Assembly (NCBI GenBank): GCA_947384095.1
Contig: CANDFU010000031.1
Location: 1-10,022 of the forward strand
Length of the DNA: 10,022 bases
From: an uncultured Roseburia sp.
GTDB taxonomy: Bacteria; Bacillota; Clostridia; Lachnospirales; Lachnospiraceae
Direction: 5' to 3'
This document shows, one piece after another, positions 1-7,809 of the stretch. The notes below the pieces were generated by a model. The model saw only the letters and a program-made list of their open reading frames with translations, was not told the origin of the DNA and did no database searches. Within the stretch, counting starts at the first letter, position 1. Each line of letters starts with the position of its first letter. The position numbers and the translations under genes were made by a program.

Positions 1-2
1 GC

Positions 3-1088
<1,086 letters not shown>

Positions 1089-1128
1089 GGCGGTTTTCAG
1101 AACGCGGCGCGCAGCTATGATTTTTGGG

Positions 1129-1159
1129 AAACGGCGTGGCTTTCGGGCTATGCCGTTTT
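1129..1159 (+). terminator. Hairpin terminator behind enolase
   Basis: A 12-bp inverted repeat (arms 1129-1140 and 1147-1158, two G-T wobbles) closes a 6-base loop, TTTCGG. The 3' arm ends in a short run of four T. It lies 41 bases after the enolase stop and fits intrinsic termination, although the T run is short. It may act in tandem with the stronger hairpin at 1222-1261. Confidence 0.6.
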
Positions 1160-1221
1160 AATTGCTGAAGTGTGGCGTGATCAGCCATGTTAATCAGAAT
1201 CAGATATTGTAACCGGGTTCG

Positions 1222-1261
1222 GGGCGTATGGAAACTGAAATTCTATATGCCCTGTTTTTTT
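1222..1261 (+). terminator. Strong Rho-independent terminator
   Basis: Arms 1222-1233 and 1241-1252 form a 12-bp stem (two G-T wobbles) around a 7-base loop, ACTGAAA. TG and then seven T (1255-1261) follow. This is a textbook intrinsic terminator and isolates the enolase transcript from the next unit. No promoter is visible between the two hairpins. A strong Shine-Dalgarno starts only 6 bases after the T run (see the small ORF at 1279), so an attenuator role cannot be excluded. Confidence 0.8.
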
Positions 1262-1278
1262 GCCGCAAAGGAGGGAAT

Positions 1279-1359
1279 ATGGGCGATCATATCAAGGCTG
1301 CTGCCACAGAACAGACGCCGCCCTGTCTGAAGCAGGCGATTGGAAAGCGGAGTTGTTGA
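1279..1359 (+). CDS. Possible small ORF, 26 codons, unknown
   Basis: ATG at 1279 follows a very strong ribosome binding site (AAAGGAGGG, 1267-1275, only 3-4 bases from the ATG). The frame runs 26 codons to a TGA at 1357 that lies inside the -35 box of the next promoter. The predicted peptide begins MGDHIKAAATEQ and has two Cys; it has no TM segment or signal peptide, and I recognise no family. Only the ribosome binding site argues for it. No promoter is visible between the preceding terminator and the ATG, so expression would need readthrough. It could be a decayed gene remnant or chance. Confidence 0.25.
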   Translation: MGDHIKAAATEQTPPCLKQAIGKRSC

Positions 1360-1384
1360 CTTGATGGTCTGCCGGCAGTATAAT
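1356..1384 (+). promoter_or_regulatory. Sigma-A promoter of the VWA operon
   Basis: The -35 box TTGACT (1356-1361) and -10 box TATAAT (1379-1384) are separated by exactly 17 bases. This is one mismatch from the housekeeping consensus, so strong or constitutive activity is expected. Transcription should start near 1391. The promoter overlaps the ATG at 1383, so that ATG cannot be the start codon of a transcript made from it. Confidence 0.85.
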
Positions 1385-1433
1385 GAAGAGGAAAGAAACA
1401 GGATGGAGTCGTTCCTGGGACGGGGAAAAAGAC

Positions 1434-1904
1434 ATGGAAACAGCGACAGATGCCGGAAAACTGCAGAGGCGGGCGGCGGCCTGTACAGATGAACTCTTAC
1501 AGATCAGCCGGGAGATCGGGAAATATATTGTCGATGCATATGGGGCGGTTCCGCAGGAGATGTCTGATCTGCAGTGCCGCGTCCAGCGGGAGCGCTGCAG
1601 ACGTCTGGCAGGAGAACTGCGGGAGATCTCAGAAGAGCTGGGGCGGCTGCAGGAGAGTGAGCCGGCGGCTGCTGTGAGAGGGGGGCGGGCGGAGAGCCTG
1701 GCCGTCACCCGGCAGATGATTGCGCAGAATCTGGTGATTCTGGAGCAGAAAGAGAATTTTCTGACAGAGTTTCTCGCGCATTCCGATCTGATCGCCGCCC
1801 AGATGAAGGATGCCAGGGAAATGAGCGAAATGGCCGAGGTTGTCCGGCTTGCGAATATATTGAGAGGAGAGCTCGATCTATGCCGGAAAGAAAACAAAGA
1901 GTAA
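1434..1904 (+). CDS. Small helical cytosolic protein of unknown function, first gene of VWA operon
   Basis: I do not recognise a family. The frame is open from an ATG at 1383, but that codon lies in the -10 box of the promoter. The next in-frame ATG, at 1434, follows a moderate GGGG-rich ribosome binding site (around 1422-1425) and gives 156 residues. The product is strongly charged and predicted almost wholly helical. Residues about 8-75 contain heptad-like Leu/Ile spacing (the stretch around LAGELREISEELGRLQ), then an Ala/Gly/Arg-rich hinge near 77-86, then a second helical block containing QMIAQNLVILEQKENFL. There is no signal peptide or TM segment, so it is probably cytosolic and interacts through coiled coils. 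It overlaps the next gene by 25 bases, which implies translational coupling and suggests that the membrane protein is its partner. It does not look like TelA, the cytosolic protein sometimes found near related VWA lipoproteins. Confidence 0.8.
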   Translation: METATDAGKLQRRAAACTDELLQISREIGKYIVDAYGAVPQEMSDLQCRVQRERCRRLAGELREISEELGRLQESEPAAAVRGGRAESLAVTRQMIAQNLVILEQKENFLTEFLAHSDLIAAQMKDAREMSEMAEVVRLANILRGELDLCRKENKE

Positions 1905-2665
1905 AGTTGATATATGTCATACTGATCGTGGGAATATCTGCCCTCGCCTGTATTTTTCTGCATGTCAGGATGCATGCGATCGTGATCAGTTTCGGGATAC
2001 GGTTTTATCGGAGCCTGCGCAACGCGGTATCTGTCGTGGGCGGCGTGGCCAGCCTTGTCGTGGTTCTTTTGTACGCATTGGATTTCATGGGGCAGAAAAA
2101 ATGGCGCGATGCCAGGGACGAGGAGATTGCGCGGGATGAAGTAACCCGCCGGGAGATTCTGGAGGAAACGGAGCGGCACAGGGAAGTCCTGTCTGTTTCC
2201 AGGAAGATGGATTCGGAGCGGATAAGGGGTCTTCTGTCGGATTATGCCGCAAAAAAATGGAGCGCCCTGTCACAGCCGCTGCTGCAGCTTAAGCTGCAGC
2301 TTGATATCATGGATGAGCATCAGAATAAGCTTTCGCACCTTCTCGACGTCAACGGGGCGGACGCCCTGGCCAGCACGGAGGACATTTTGGACCGGGTGGA
2401 GCAGTATCTGTGCAAAAATGTCCGGAAAGTGCTGAATTATCTGGATGTGGCCGATCCGGTAAAAGATACCGGACTGGTCGGGGAAAAGCTTGCAGAATGC
2501 CATGAGGAAGGAAATAAGCAGCTCACGCAGGTGCAGGAATTCCTCTTTGCCATGGCGGATTTTCTGAACAGGCAGGGGGAAGACGATAACAGTATGGAAC
2601 TGCTGGATATCTATAAATCTACCATCCTCTCATCGATTGAGGATGACAGGAGAAAGGAATCATGA
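1880..2665 (+). CDS. Two-TM membrane protein with helical cytoplasmic tail, unknown function
   Basis: 261 residues. The ATG at 1880 has a good ribosome binding site (AGAGGAG, 1863-1869) inside the preceding gene. Two hydrophobic segments at about residues 9-27 and 49-67 are joined by a short basic loop. After them comes a long charged helix (about 72-118) and a mainly helical C-terminal domain (120-261). Flanking charge suggests that most of the protein lies in the cytoplasm. The layout, with two N-terminal TM helices and a helical C-terminal domain that includes a YLCKNVRKVLNYLD segment, loosely resembles XpaC-type proteins found near TelA and VWA lipoproteins in Firmicutes. The similarity is in architecture only, and I would not transfer a name. 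The stop overlaps the next start (ATGA, 2662-2665). It could link the cytosolic helical protein to the extracellular VWA lipoprotein. Confidence 0.85.
   Translation: MPERKQRVKLIYVILIVGISALACIFLHVRMHAIVISFGIRFYRSLRNAVSVVGGVASLVVVLLYALDFMGQKKWRDARDEEIARDEVTRREILEETERHREVLSVSRKMDSERIRGLLSDYAAKKWSALSQPLLQLKLQLDIMDEHQNKLSHLLDVNGADALASTEDILDRVEQYLCKNVRKVLNYLDVADPVKDTGLVGEKLAECHEEGNKQLTQVQEFLFAMADFLNRQGEDDNSMELLDIYKSTILSSIEDDRRKES
2281..2300. repeat. Perfect 20-bp palindrome inside the membrane-protein gene
   Basis: GCTGCAGCTT is followed immediately by its exact reverse complement. It encodes part of LLQLKLQLD, and alternating Leu and Gln/Lys codons readily produce such symmetry. A coincidence of coding is the simplest explanation. 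Confidence 0.6.
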
Positions 2666-4347
2666 GTATGAAAAAGCGAAGGAAAAAAGGCCTGTTTCTG
2701 GCGCTGTTTCTTCTGGTTGCCTTCCTGTGCGGCTGCGGCGGCGTCAGGACAGAGCGGAATGAAGGGTCGCTCAGCTATGCGGACGCGGAGGCGGAGATCG
2801 CCTCTATGCTTAAGGAAGTCAATGTCACCAGAGTGTCGGAGCCGGCTCTGGATATTTATTCGGACGATCTGTCGGAGGCGGAGACGCTGGCGGATATTTC
2901 TACGTTTCCGATCACGGTCACAGGCGACGGCGACATCAACATCGAAATTGCCGCCGCGACGGAGCTTACCGCCGAAGCGCCGGACGACTGGATCAATGTG
3001 GTGGCGCAGGAGTTTAACAAAGCCGGGTATACCGTAGGCGACAAGCGGGTCACGGTTTCGGTCCGCAAAATCACTTCCGGCGAGGTCGTTACGTATATGA
3101 ACGCCGGGGCCTATCAGCCGCAGCTTTTTATCCCGTCCAACGACGCATGGGGAATGATGCTGAAATCATCGGGAATCGGGGCGGAGAAGATTGCCGGCCG
3201 CATTGCCGGAAATACGGCCGGGATTCTCATCAAAAAAGATGTTTATGATTCGTTTATTGATAAATACGAGGAGGCCACGCTGGCCAATGTATTGGAGGCC
3301 ACGCTGGCAAAAGATCTCACGTTTGCCTACACCAATCCCTATACGTCCAGCACGGGACTGAATATCCTGACGGCGATGCTCAAGTCGTTTGACGAGACAA
3401 ACCCGCTGTCCGATGCGGCGCAGGGAAAGCTTTTAGAGTATCAGAAGTCATCCCCTCCGGTGGCGTATACGACCGCGGTGCTCCGCAGCCAGGCTTCCAA
3501 GGGGATCATCAATGCGATGGTGATGGAGGAGCAGGCTTATATCAACACACCGGAGCTTGTCAATTATGTCTATATTCCCGCCGGAATCCGTCACGATCAT
3601 CCGGTTTACACATTTGAGTATTGTTCCCGGGAGCAGAAGGACGCCGCAAAGCTGTTTGTCGATTATTGTCTGACGGATGAGAGCCAGAAGCTTGCGACAG
3701 AGAAAGGGTTTAACCGCCATGACGAGTATGTCTCCCAGGATTCCGGCCTGGACGGTACAGGGTATCTGACGGCGCAGAAAGTCTGGAAACAGAATAAAAA
3801 CGGCGGAAGGCCGATTATCGCCGTTTTTGTGGCCGATATCTCCGGGTCCATGGGCGGGGAGCCGCTGAATGCACTCAAGTCGTCGCTGATCGGGGCTTCT
3901 TCCTATATCGGTTCCGAACATTATATCGGGCTGGTCAGCTACTCCGGCAATGTCACGGTCAATCTGCCGATCGCGCAGTTTGACGCGACGCAGAAGGCTT
4001 ATTTTTCGGGGGAGGTAAAGAATCTGTCGGAGGGCGGCAGCACGGCTACCTACGATGCGGTTCTTGTGGCTCTCGATATGCTTGCCGAGAAGGCGAAGGA
4101 GGTTCCGGAAGCGAAACTGATGCTGTTTGTTCTCTCCGACGGGGAGCAGAATGAGGGCTACAGCCTGAAAAGGGTAACGCCGGTTGTCGCAGGCATGCAG
4201 GTGCCTGTCTATACGATCGGATACAATTATGACGACGAGAACGGGGAGCTGAACCTGCTCTCTGATATCAACGAGGCCGCGGCGTTAAACGCCACGAGCG
4301 ACGATATTTCCAATCAATTGAGAAATCTGTTTAATGTGACAGTGTAA
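2662..4347 (+). CDS. Lipoprotein with solute-binding-like domain and C-terminal VWA domain
   Basis: 561 residues. The ATG overlaps the previous stop (ATGA) and has an AGGAGAAAGGA ribosome binding site. The N-terminus is a lipoprotein signal: a basic start, a hydrophobic core at 10-22 and the lipobox LCGC with Cys25 as the lipidated residue, so the protein should sit on the outer face of the membrane. Residues about 80-360 resemble periplasmic-binding-protein type domains, including the WINVVAQEFNKAGY stretch, the QLFIPSNDAWG segment and the AYTNPYTSSTGLN segment. Residues about 385-561 form a von Willebrand A domain with a complete metal-ion-dependent adhesion site: DISGS at 392-396, Thr461/Thr463 in GGSTATYD, and Asp493 in LSDGEQ. 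Solute-binding-plus-VWA proteins are a known bacterial architecture, usually without an assigned ligand. The intact MIDAS suggests metal-dependent protein or ligand binding. A small in-frame tandem repeat (EATLANVL, EATLAKDL) lies at residues 204-219. It is the last gene of the unit, followed by a strong terminator. Confidence 0.92.
   Translation: MSMKKRRKKGLFLALFLLVAFLCGCGGVRTERNEGSLSYADAEAEIASMLKEVNVTRVSEPALDIYSDDLSEAETLADISTFPITVTGDGDINIEIAAATELTAEAPDDWINVVAQEFNKAGYTVGDKRVTVSVRKITSGEVVTYMNAGAYQPQLFIPSNDAWGMMLKSSGIGAEKIAGRIAGNTAGILIKKDVYDSFIDKYEEATLANVLEATLAKDLTFAYTNPYTSSTGLNILTAMLKSFDETNPLSDAAQGKLLEYQKSSPPVAYTTAVLRSQASKGIINAMVMEEQAYINTPELVNYVYIPAGIRHDHPVYTFEYCSREQKDAAKLFVDYCLTDESQKLATEKGFNRHDEYVSQDSGLDGTGYLTAQKVWKQNKNGGRPIIAVFVADISGSMGGEPLNALKSSLIGASSYIGSEHYIGLVSYSGNVTVNLPIAQFDATQKAYFSGEVKNLSEGGSTATYDAVLVALDMLAEKAKEVPEAKLMLFVLSDGEQNEGYSLKRVTPVVAGMQVPVYTIGYNYDDENGELNLLSDINEAAALNATSDDISNQLRNLFNVTV
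3270..3308 (+). repeat. Short in-frame direct repeat in the VWA lipoprotein
   Basis: The 15-base sequence GGAGGCCACGCTGGC occurs at 3270-3284 and again at 3294-3308. The 24-base period keeps frame and gives two consecutive octapeptides beginning EATLA. It looks like a small tandem duplication in a surface-exposed helix. Confidence 0.7.
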
Positions 4348-4386
4348 AAGATGGTACGGCAGTGAAAGAAAGCAGGGCTGCCGGAG

Positions 4387-4421
4387 AAAACACGGTGCCG
4401 GAGATTCCGGCGCCGTGTTTT
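4387..4421 (+). terminator. Strong intrinsic terminator of the VWA operon
   Basis: Arms 4387-4401 and 4407-4421 pair over 15 bp (one T-G wobble) around the loop AGATT. The A-run on the 5' side and T-run on the 3' side (4418-4421) are typical of intrinsic, possibly bidirectional, terminators. It lies 39 bases after the VWA lipoprotein stop and 26 bases before the helicase start. Confidence 0.88.
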
Positions 4422-4447
4422 CATTATGATCTGGCCGGGAGGACGAA

Positions 4448-7400
4448 ATGGAAGAAAAAATGAAAATGCATCGCCCCGTTCCGGGGCAAAGCCGTGAGGA
4501 AGAGGAAAAGCAGCTTGCGGAGATTATCGGCGTGGCGCAGCGGAATCTTGAGCGGACGGAGGCGTATATCCGAGAGCTGTCCGGAGAGCTTTACGATCTG
4601 ATGGAGACGTATGGGCCGAAAGATAAGGAAGCGCTGGCGCTTCTGCACAACACACAGTCACAGCTCGGGGAATACAGGCGGGATCTGCTGCGGCGGCAGA
4701 AGGCGCGGAGCAGACCGTATTTCGGGCGGATTGATTTTAAAGACGCAAAAGTGCCTTTCGAAGAGTCGTACTATGTGGGGCGTGCCGGTATATCGGCGCC
4801 GGGCGAAGAGCCGCTTGTCATTGACTGGAGGGCGCCCGCGGCGTCGGTTTATTATGAGAGCACCGCAGGGCCGTGCAGTTATGTGGTGAAGGATGAGGGA
4901 ATCTGTAAGATTGATTTAAGGCGCAAGCGCACTTATGAGATTGCGGAGGACCGGCTGATTGATTTTTACGATTCCGACGTGGTGGCCAACGATGATCTGC
5001 TGACGCAGTATCTGGCAAAGAACAAGGGCGCGGTTCTCGGGGAGATTATCGCTACTATCCAGAAGGAGCAGAATGAGCTGATCCGCAGGTCGCCAAAGAC
5101 GAATCTGATCGTCCAGGGCGTGGCGGGATCGGGAAAGACGACGGTGGCGATGCACCGCATTTCCTATATTTTATATAACTATGGGGATGAATTTCGTCCG
5201 GAGGATTTTTATATTATCGGGAGCAACCGGATACTTCTGAACTATATCACCGGCGTACTGCCGGACCTGGACGTCTACGGAGTTTCGCAGATGACGATGG
5301 AAGAGTTGTTCATAAGGCTTTTATACGAGGAGTGGGATCCTGACGTCTGCACGGTCCATCCGGTGGATAAACAGAACCGGCAATCTGTCGTTTATGGGAG
5401 TTATGAGTGGTTTCACGACCTGGAAAGCTTCTGCGCGGACTATGAGGACGCCAGGATTGCGAAGGAGGATATTTATCTGAATGACACGGGAGCGCTTCTG
5501 CTTGAGGGGACGTCAATCCGGCGGTATCTGGAAGAAAACCGGAAAATATCAATGCAGAATAAAATCGGGATGTTAAATGAGACGCTTCTGGCAAGGCTGG
5601 AAAACGAGTTGTCCGGAAAATATGTTTCTTACCCACCGGAGGCGAAGAAAGAGCTGCGGCACAGATATCGGGAGTATTTCGGGAAGAAGAAATGGAAAGG
5701 ATGTGTGTCTGAAATTTACCGGGAGTTTCTGCAGGCGCAGGCGGCAGGGGGAAAGGCGGTTCCGTTTCCGGAATATGCATTCGATGTCTATGATCTGGCG
5801 GCGATGGCCTACCTGTATAAGCGTATCGCGGAGACGGATGCGGTGCGCGAGGCAAGCCATGTGATAATCGATGAAGCGCAGGATTTTGGCATGATGGTAT
5901 ACGGGGCGCTCTCATACTGTCTGACAGGCTGTACCTACACGATCATGGGGGATGTGTCGCAGAATATTTATTACGGATACGGACTGGAAGGCTGGAAGGA
6001 GCTGCAGGAGCTGATCCTGACAAAAACGTTTGATTCGTTTGGCCTGCTGAAAAAGAGCTACCGGAATACCGTCGAGATTGCCGGGTTTGCCACGGAGATT
6101 CTGCGTCATGGAAGTTTTTCCATTTATCCGGTGGAGCCGGTGTGCCGTCACGGAAACGATGTGCGGGTGACGGCATGTGCGGGTGAGGCGGAATTGTTCG
6201 AAGAGACGGTGCGCACGATAGAGGGATGGCGGCAGGACGGGAGGGAGACGATCGCCGTGATCTGCCGCGATGAAGATGAGGCGGCCGCGGTGAGTAATCG
6301 TCTCGGCGGATTTCTGGAGCTTGCAGACAGCAGACTGGAGACAGCGGAATTTGGCCGCGGTGTCATGGTGCTGCCGATCGTGTATACAAAAGGGCTCGAA
6401 TTTGACGCGGTGATCCTTTTCAATCCGTCCGCCGCTTCTTATCCTGCGGAAGATGCGTATGTGAAGCTCTTGTATGTGGCGGCCACGCGTGCGCTGCACG
6501 AGCTGGCGGTTCTGCACCTGGGGGATCTCACGAAGCTGATCGCAGAGCCGGTGCCGGAGGAAAAGCGCATGCGGTCGCTGGAAAACGAGATGCGAAAGGA
6601 AGCCAGGCGCTATGCCGTAAAGGAGAAAACGACCCGGGAGGAAGAGCGGCTGAAGGCGCTGCACGGGGAGCGGGAGCGGAGGGACAGAGGCAGTCTCGGG
6701 CCGAAGCCGATTGTGGTGCGGCAGGCGAAGGAGGAAGGTATGAAGGCGGTGCGGAATGCGCAGCCTTTGAAAAGTACCGGGGAAATTAATGTATCGCCGT
6801 ATCGTTTCGGCGAGATCCCGGAGAACGGCAGACTGCGTCCGCGGGGACACAGCCGTATCGACAGCGCTGTCCGTATCGTGAAAAAGACGAAAAAATACAT
6901 TGATCTGACCGGCAGATACGGGGTTCTGCGCCTTACGCCTCTTACCGCGTCCATTGTCCGTGTCCGGTTCGCAAGGGGGACCGTGGTGGAGCGCAAACCG
7001 GCCTGTCTGAAGGGACAGCCGCAGATTCCGGTATGGACGGCGAAAGAGGGAAAAAATCTGGTGGAGATTTCGACGGAAAAGCTTATCATCCGGATTGAGA
7101 AAAAAACAGGCGCGCTTCAGTTTCTGGATGCGGGCGGCGGGCTGCTTCTGGCAGAGCGGGCAGCGCAGCCGCGGCAGATCGATGTGACGACGCATGAGAC
7201 ATGGGTTTATTTTGACTGGCCGAAAAAGGAAAAACTGAAAGCGAAGGGAGTTCTTGCAGATGATTTTCTGCGGATGAGCCAGAAAGCGGCGTATATCAGC
7301 TGCGGCGGGAGCAGGCGGCGCATGCCGCTGCTGATCTCCGAATATGGATATGGAATCGGCGTGGCTGCGGGAGGGACCGTGCTGTGCTGTAATATTCCGG

Positions 7401-7534
7401 CTTACGGGCCGTATCTGTATGCGGACGGGATGGAGGAGATTGATTACTATTTTCTCTATGGCGGGGATGCAGAGGGAGTGCTCGAACAATATCGGGAAAT
7501 TGAGGAAAGGTGGGAGAGAGATTGCCATAGTTAA
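4448..7534 (+). CDS. helD: HelD-type SF1 helicase fused to a GH31 N-terminal-like domain
   Basis: 1028 residues. The ATG at 4448 follows GGGAGGA (4437-4443); in-frame ATGs at 4460 and 4466 are alternatives. Residues 10-75 are a charged helical arm as in HelD, the helicase-like ATPase that releases stalled RNA polymerase from DNA. The SF1 motifs are complete: Walker A GVAGSGKT (224-231), Walker B VIIDEAQD (472-479), GDVSQ (501-505), KSYRNT (536-541), YTKGLEFD (646-653) and VAATRA (677-682). A usual HelD of about 700-780 residues would end soon after this. Here a very basic/acidic linker (about 700-815) leads into roughly 210 more residues (816-1028) that read like the N-terminal beta-sandwich of family 31 glycosidases: YGVLRLTPLTASIVRVRF, then MPLLISEYGYGIGV, then IDYYFLYGGDAEGVLEQY. 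The protein stops exactly where the GH31 catalytic barrel would begin. The helicase call is firm. The extra domain rests on motif reading only, and its role is unknown (possibly non-catalytic binding). No promoter is visible between the upstream terminator and this gene. Confidence 0.93.
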   Translation: MEEKMKMHRPVPGQSREEEEKQLAEIIGVAQRNLERTEAYIRELSGELYDLMETYGPKDKEALALLHNTQSQLGEYRRDLLRRQKARSRPYFGRIDFKDAKVPFEESYYVGRAGISAPGEEPLVIDWRAPAASVYYESTAGPCSYVVKDEGICKIDLRRKRTYEIAEDRLIDFYDSDVVANDDLLTQYLAKNKGAVLGEIIATIQKEQNELIRRSPKTNLIVQGVAGSGKTTVAMHRISYILYNYGDEFRPEDFYIIGSNRILLNYITGVLPDLDVYGVSQMTMEELFIRLLYEEWDPDVCTVHPVDKQNRQSVVYGSYEWFHDLESFCADYEDARIAKEDIYLNDTGALLLEGTSIRRYLEENRKISMQNKIGMLNETLLARLENELSGKYVSYPPEAKKELRHRYREYFGKKKWKGCVSEIYREFLQAQAAGGKAVPFPEYAFDVYDLAAMAYLYKRIAETDAVREASHVIIDEAQDFGMMVYGALSYCLTGCTYTIMGDVSQNIYYGYGLEGWKELQELILTKTFDSFGLLKKSYRNTVEIAGFATEILRHGSFSIYPVEPVCRHGNDVRVTACAGEAELFEETVRTIEGWRQDGRETIAVICRDEDEAAAVSNRLGGFLELADSRLETAEFGRGVMVLPIVYTKGLEFDAVILFNPSAASYPAEDAYVKLLYVAATRALHELAVLHLGDLTKLIAEPVPEEKRMRSLENEMRKEARRYAVKEKTTREEERLKALHGERERRDRGSLGPKPIVVRQAKEEGMKAVRNAQPLKSTGEINVSPYRFGEIPENGRLRPRGHSRIDSAVRIVKKTKKYIDLTGRYGVLRLTPLTASIVRVRFARGTVVERKPACLKGQPQIPVWTAKEGKNLVEISTEKLIIRIEKKTGALQFLDAGGGLLLAERAAQPRQIDVTTHETWVYFDWPKKEKLKAKGVLADDFLRMSQKAAYISCGGSRRRMPLLISEYGYGIGVAAGGTVLCCNIPAYGPYLYADGMEEIDYYFLYGGDAEGVLEQYREIEERWERDCHS

Positions 7535-7550
7535 TTTATGGATTTATCAT

Positions 7551-7578
7551 TAGATTTTGTGTGTCAATCTGTTTTTTT
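7551..7578 (+). terminator. Weak possible terminator after the helicase
   Basis: A 5-bp AT-rich stem (7552-7556 with 7566-7570) is followed by G and seven T (7572-7578). The T run is good but the stem is weak, so termination here may be inefficient. Confidence 0.35.
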
Positions 7579-7731
7579 AAAAGAAATAAAATGAACCATT
7601 TGGTCAAAAAAATGTTATTTTATTTTACATATTTGTCTATATTGTCGGGAACATATTTTCTGCCTGTGACATTGTGATGACAAAACACGCATTCCAGGCT
7701 GTGCGGCGATTTTGGGGATGGCGTTTTCACA

Positions 7732-7760
7732 TAGACAAAAATTCAGAATATTGGTATAAT
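7732..7760 (+). promoter_or_regulatory. Sigma-A promoter of the VTC-DUF4956-CotH operon
   Basis: TAGACA (7732-7737) and a consensus TATAAT (7755-7760) are spaced by 17 bases, with TGG just before the -10 box. AT-rich DNA upstream (about 7540-7660) could help polymerase binding. The predicted start near 7767 lies only about 13 bases before the ATG at 7780, which favours the ATG at 7810 as the real start of the first gene. Confidence 0.8.
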
Positions 7761-7809
7761 TCATGAGCTGAAATGCGTAATGAAATGCGATAAAGGGTTG
7801 GCAGACAGA

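Larger units (their letters stand above)
1089..1433. other. Intergenic region between enolase and the VWA unit
   Basis: This 345-base stretch holds two terminators (1129-1159, 1222-1261), a possible 26-codon ORF (1279-1359) and a sigma-A promoter (1356-1384) with a leader of roughly 43 bases. Bases 1160-1221 show no recognisable signal. I see no tRNA, no riboswitch consensus and no mobile-element end. Confidence 0.7.

Noticed and set aside
1292..2179. 295-residue open frame on the - strand across the start of the VWA operon
   Set aside because: It runs opposite to a strong promoter and two genes with good ribosome binding sites. The product is Ser/Arg/Pro-rich with no family resemblance.
1880..2665. 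Naming the two-TM protein XpaC
   Set aside because: Only topology and helical content agree. I cannot see enough conserved residues to support the family assignment without a profile search.
4425..4430. TATGAT as -10 box of a helicase promoter
   Set aside because: The -35 position falls in the terminator hairpin and does not match; the leader would be too short to hold the ribosome binding site.
5912..7528. 538-residue open frame on the - strand under the helicase gene
   Set aside because: It is antisense to a gene with a full set of helicase motifs. Its product is rich in Arg, His and Pro without recognisable motifs, as expected for a shadow frame in GC-rich DNA, and no promoter or ribosome binding site supports it.
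7539..7567. Reverse-strand promoter based on a TTGACA at 7567-7562
   Set aside because: No acceptable -10 box lies 16-18 bases downstream on that strand, and it would read into the back of the helicase gene.
7535..7779. Remnant of a GH31 catalytic barrel after the helicase stop, implying a frameshifted fusion
   Set aside because: The sequence after the stop is AT-rich with no frame resembling GH31, so the barrel is absent rather than broken off by a point mutation.
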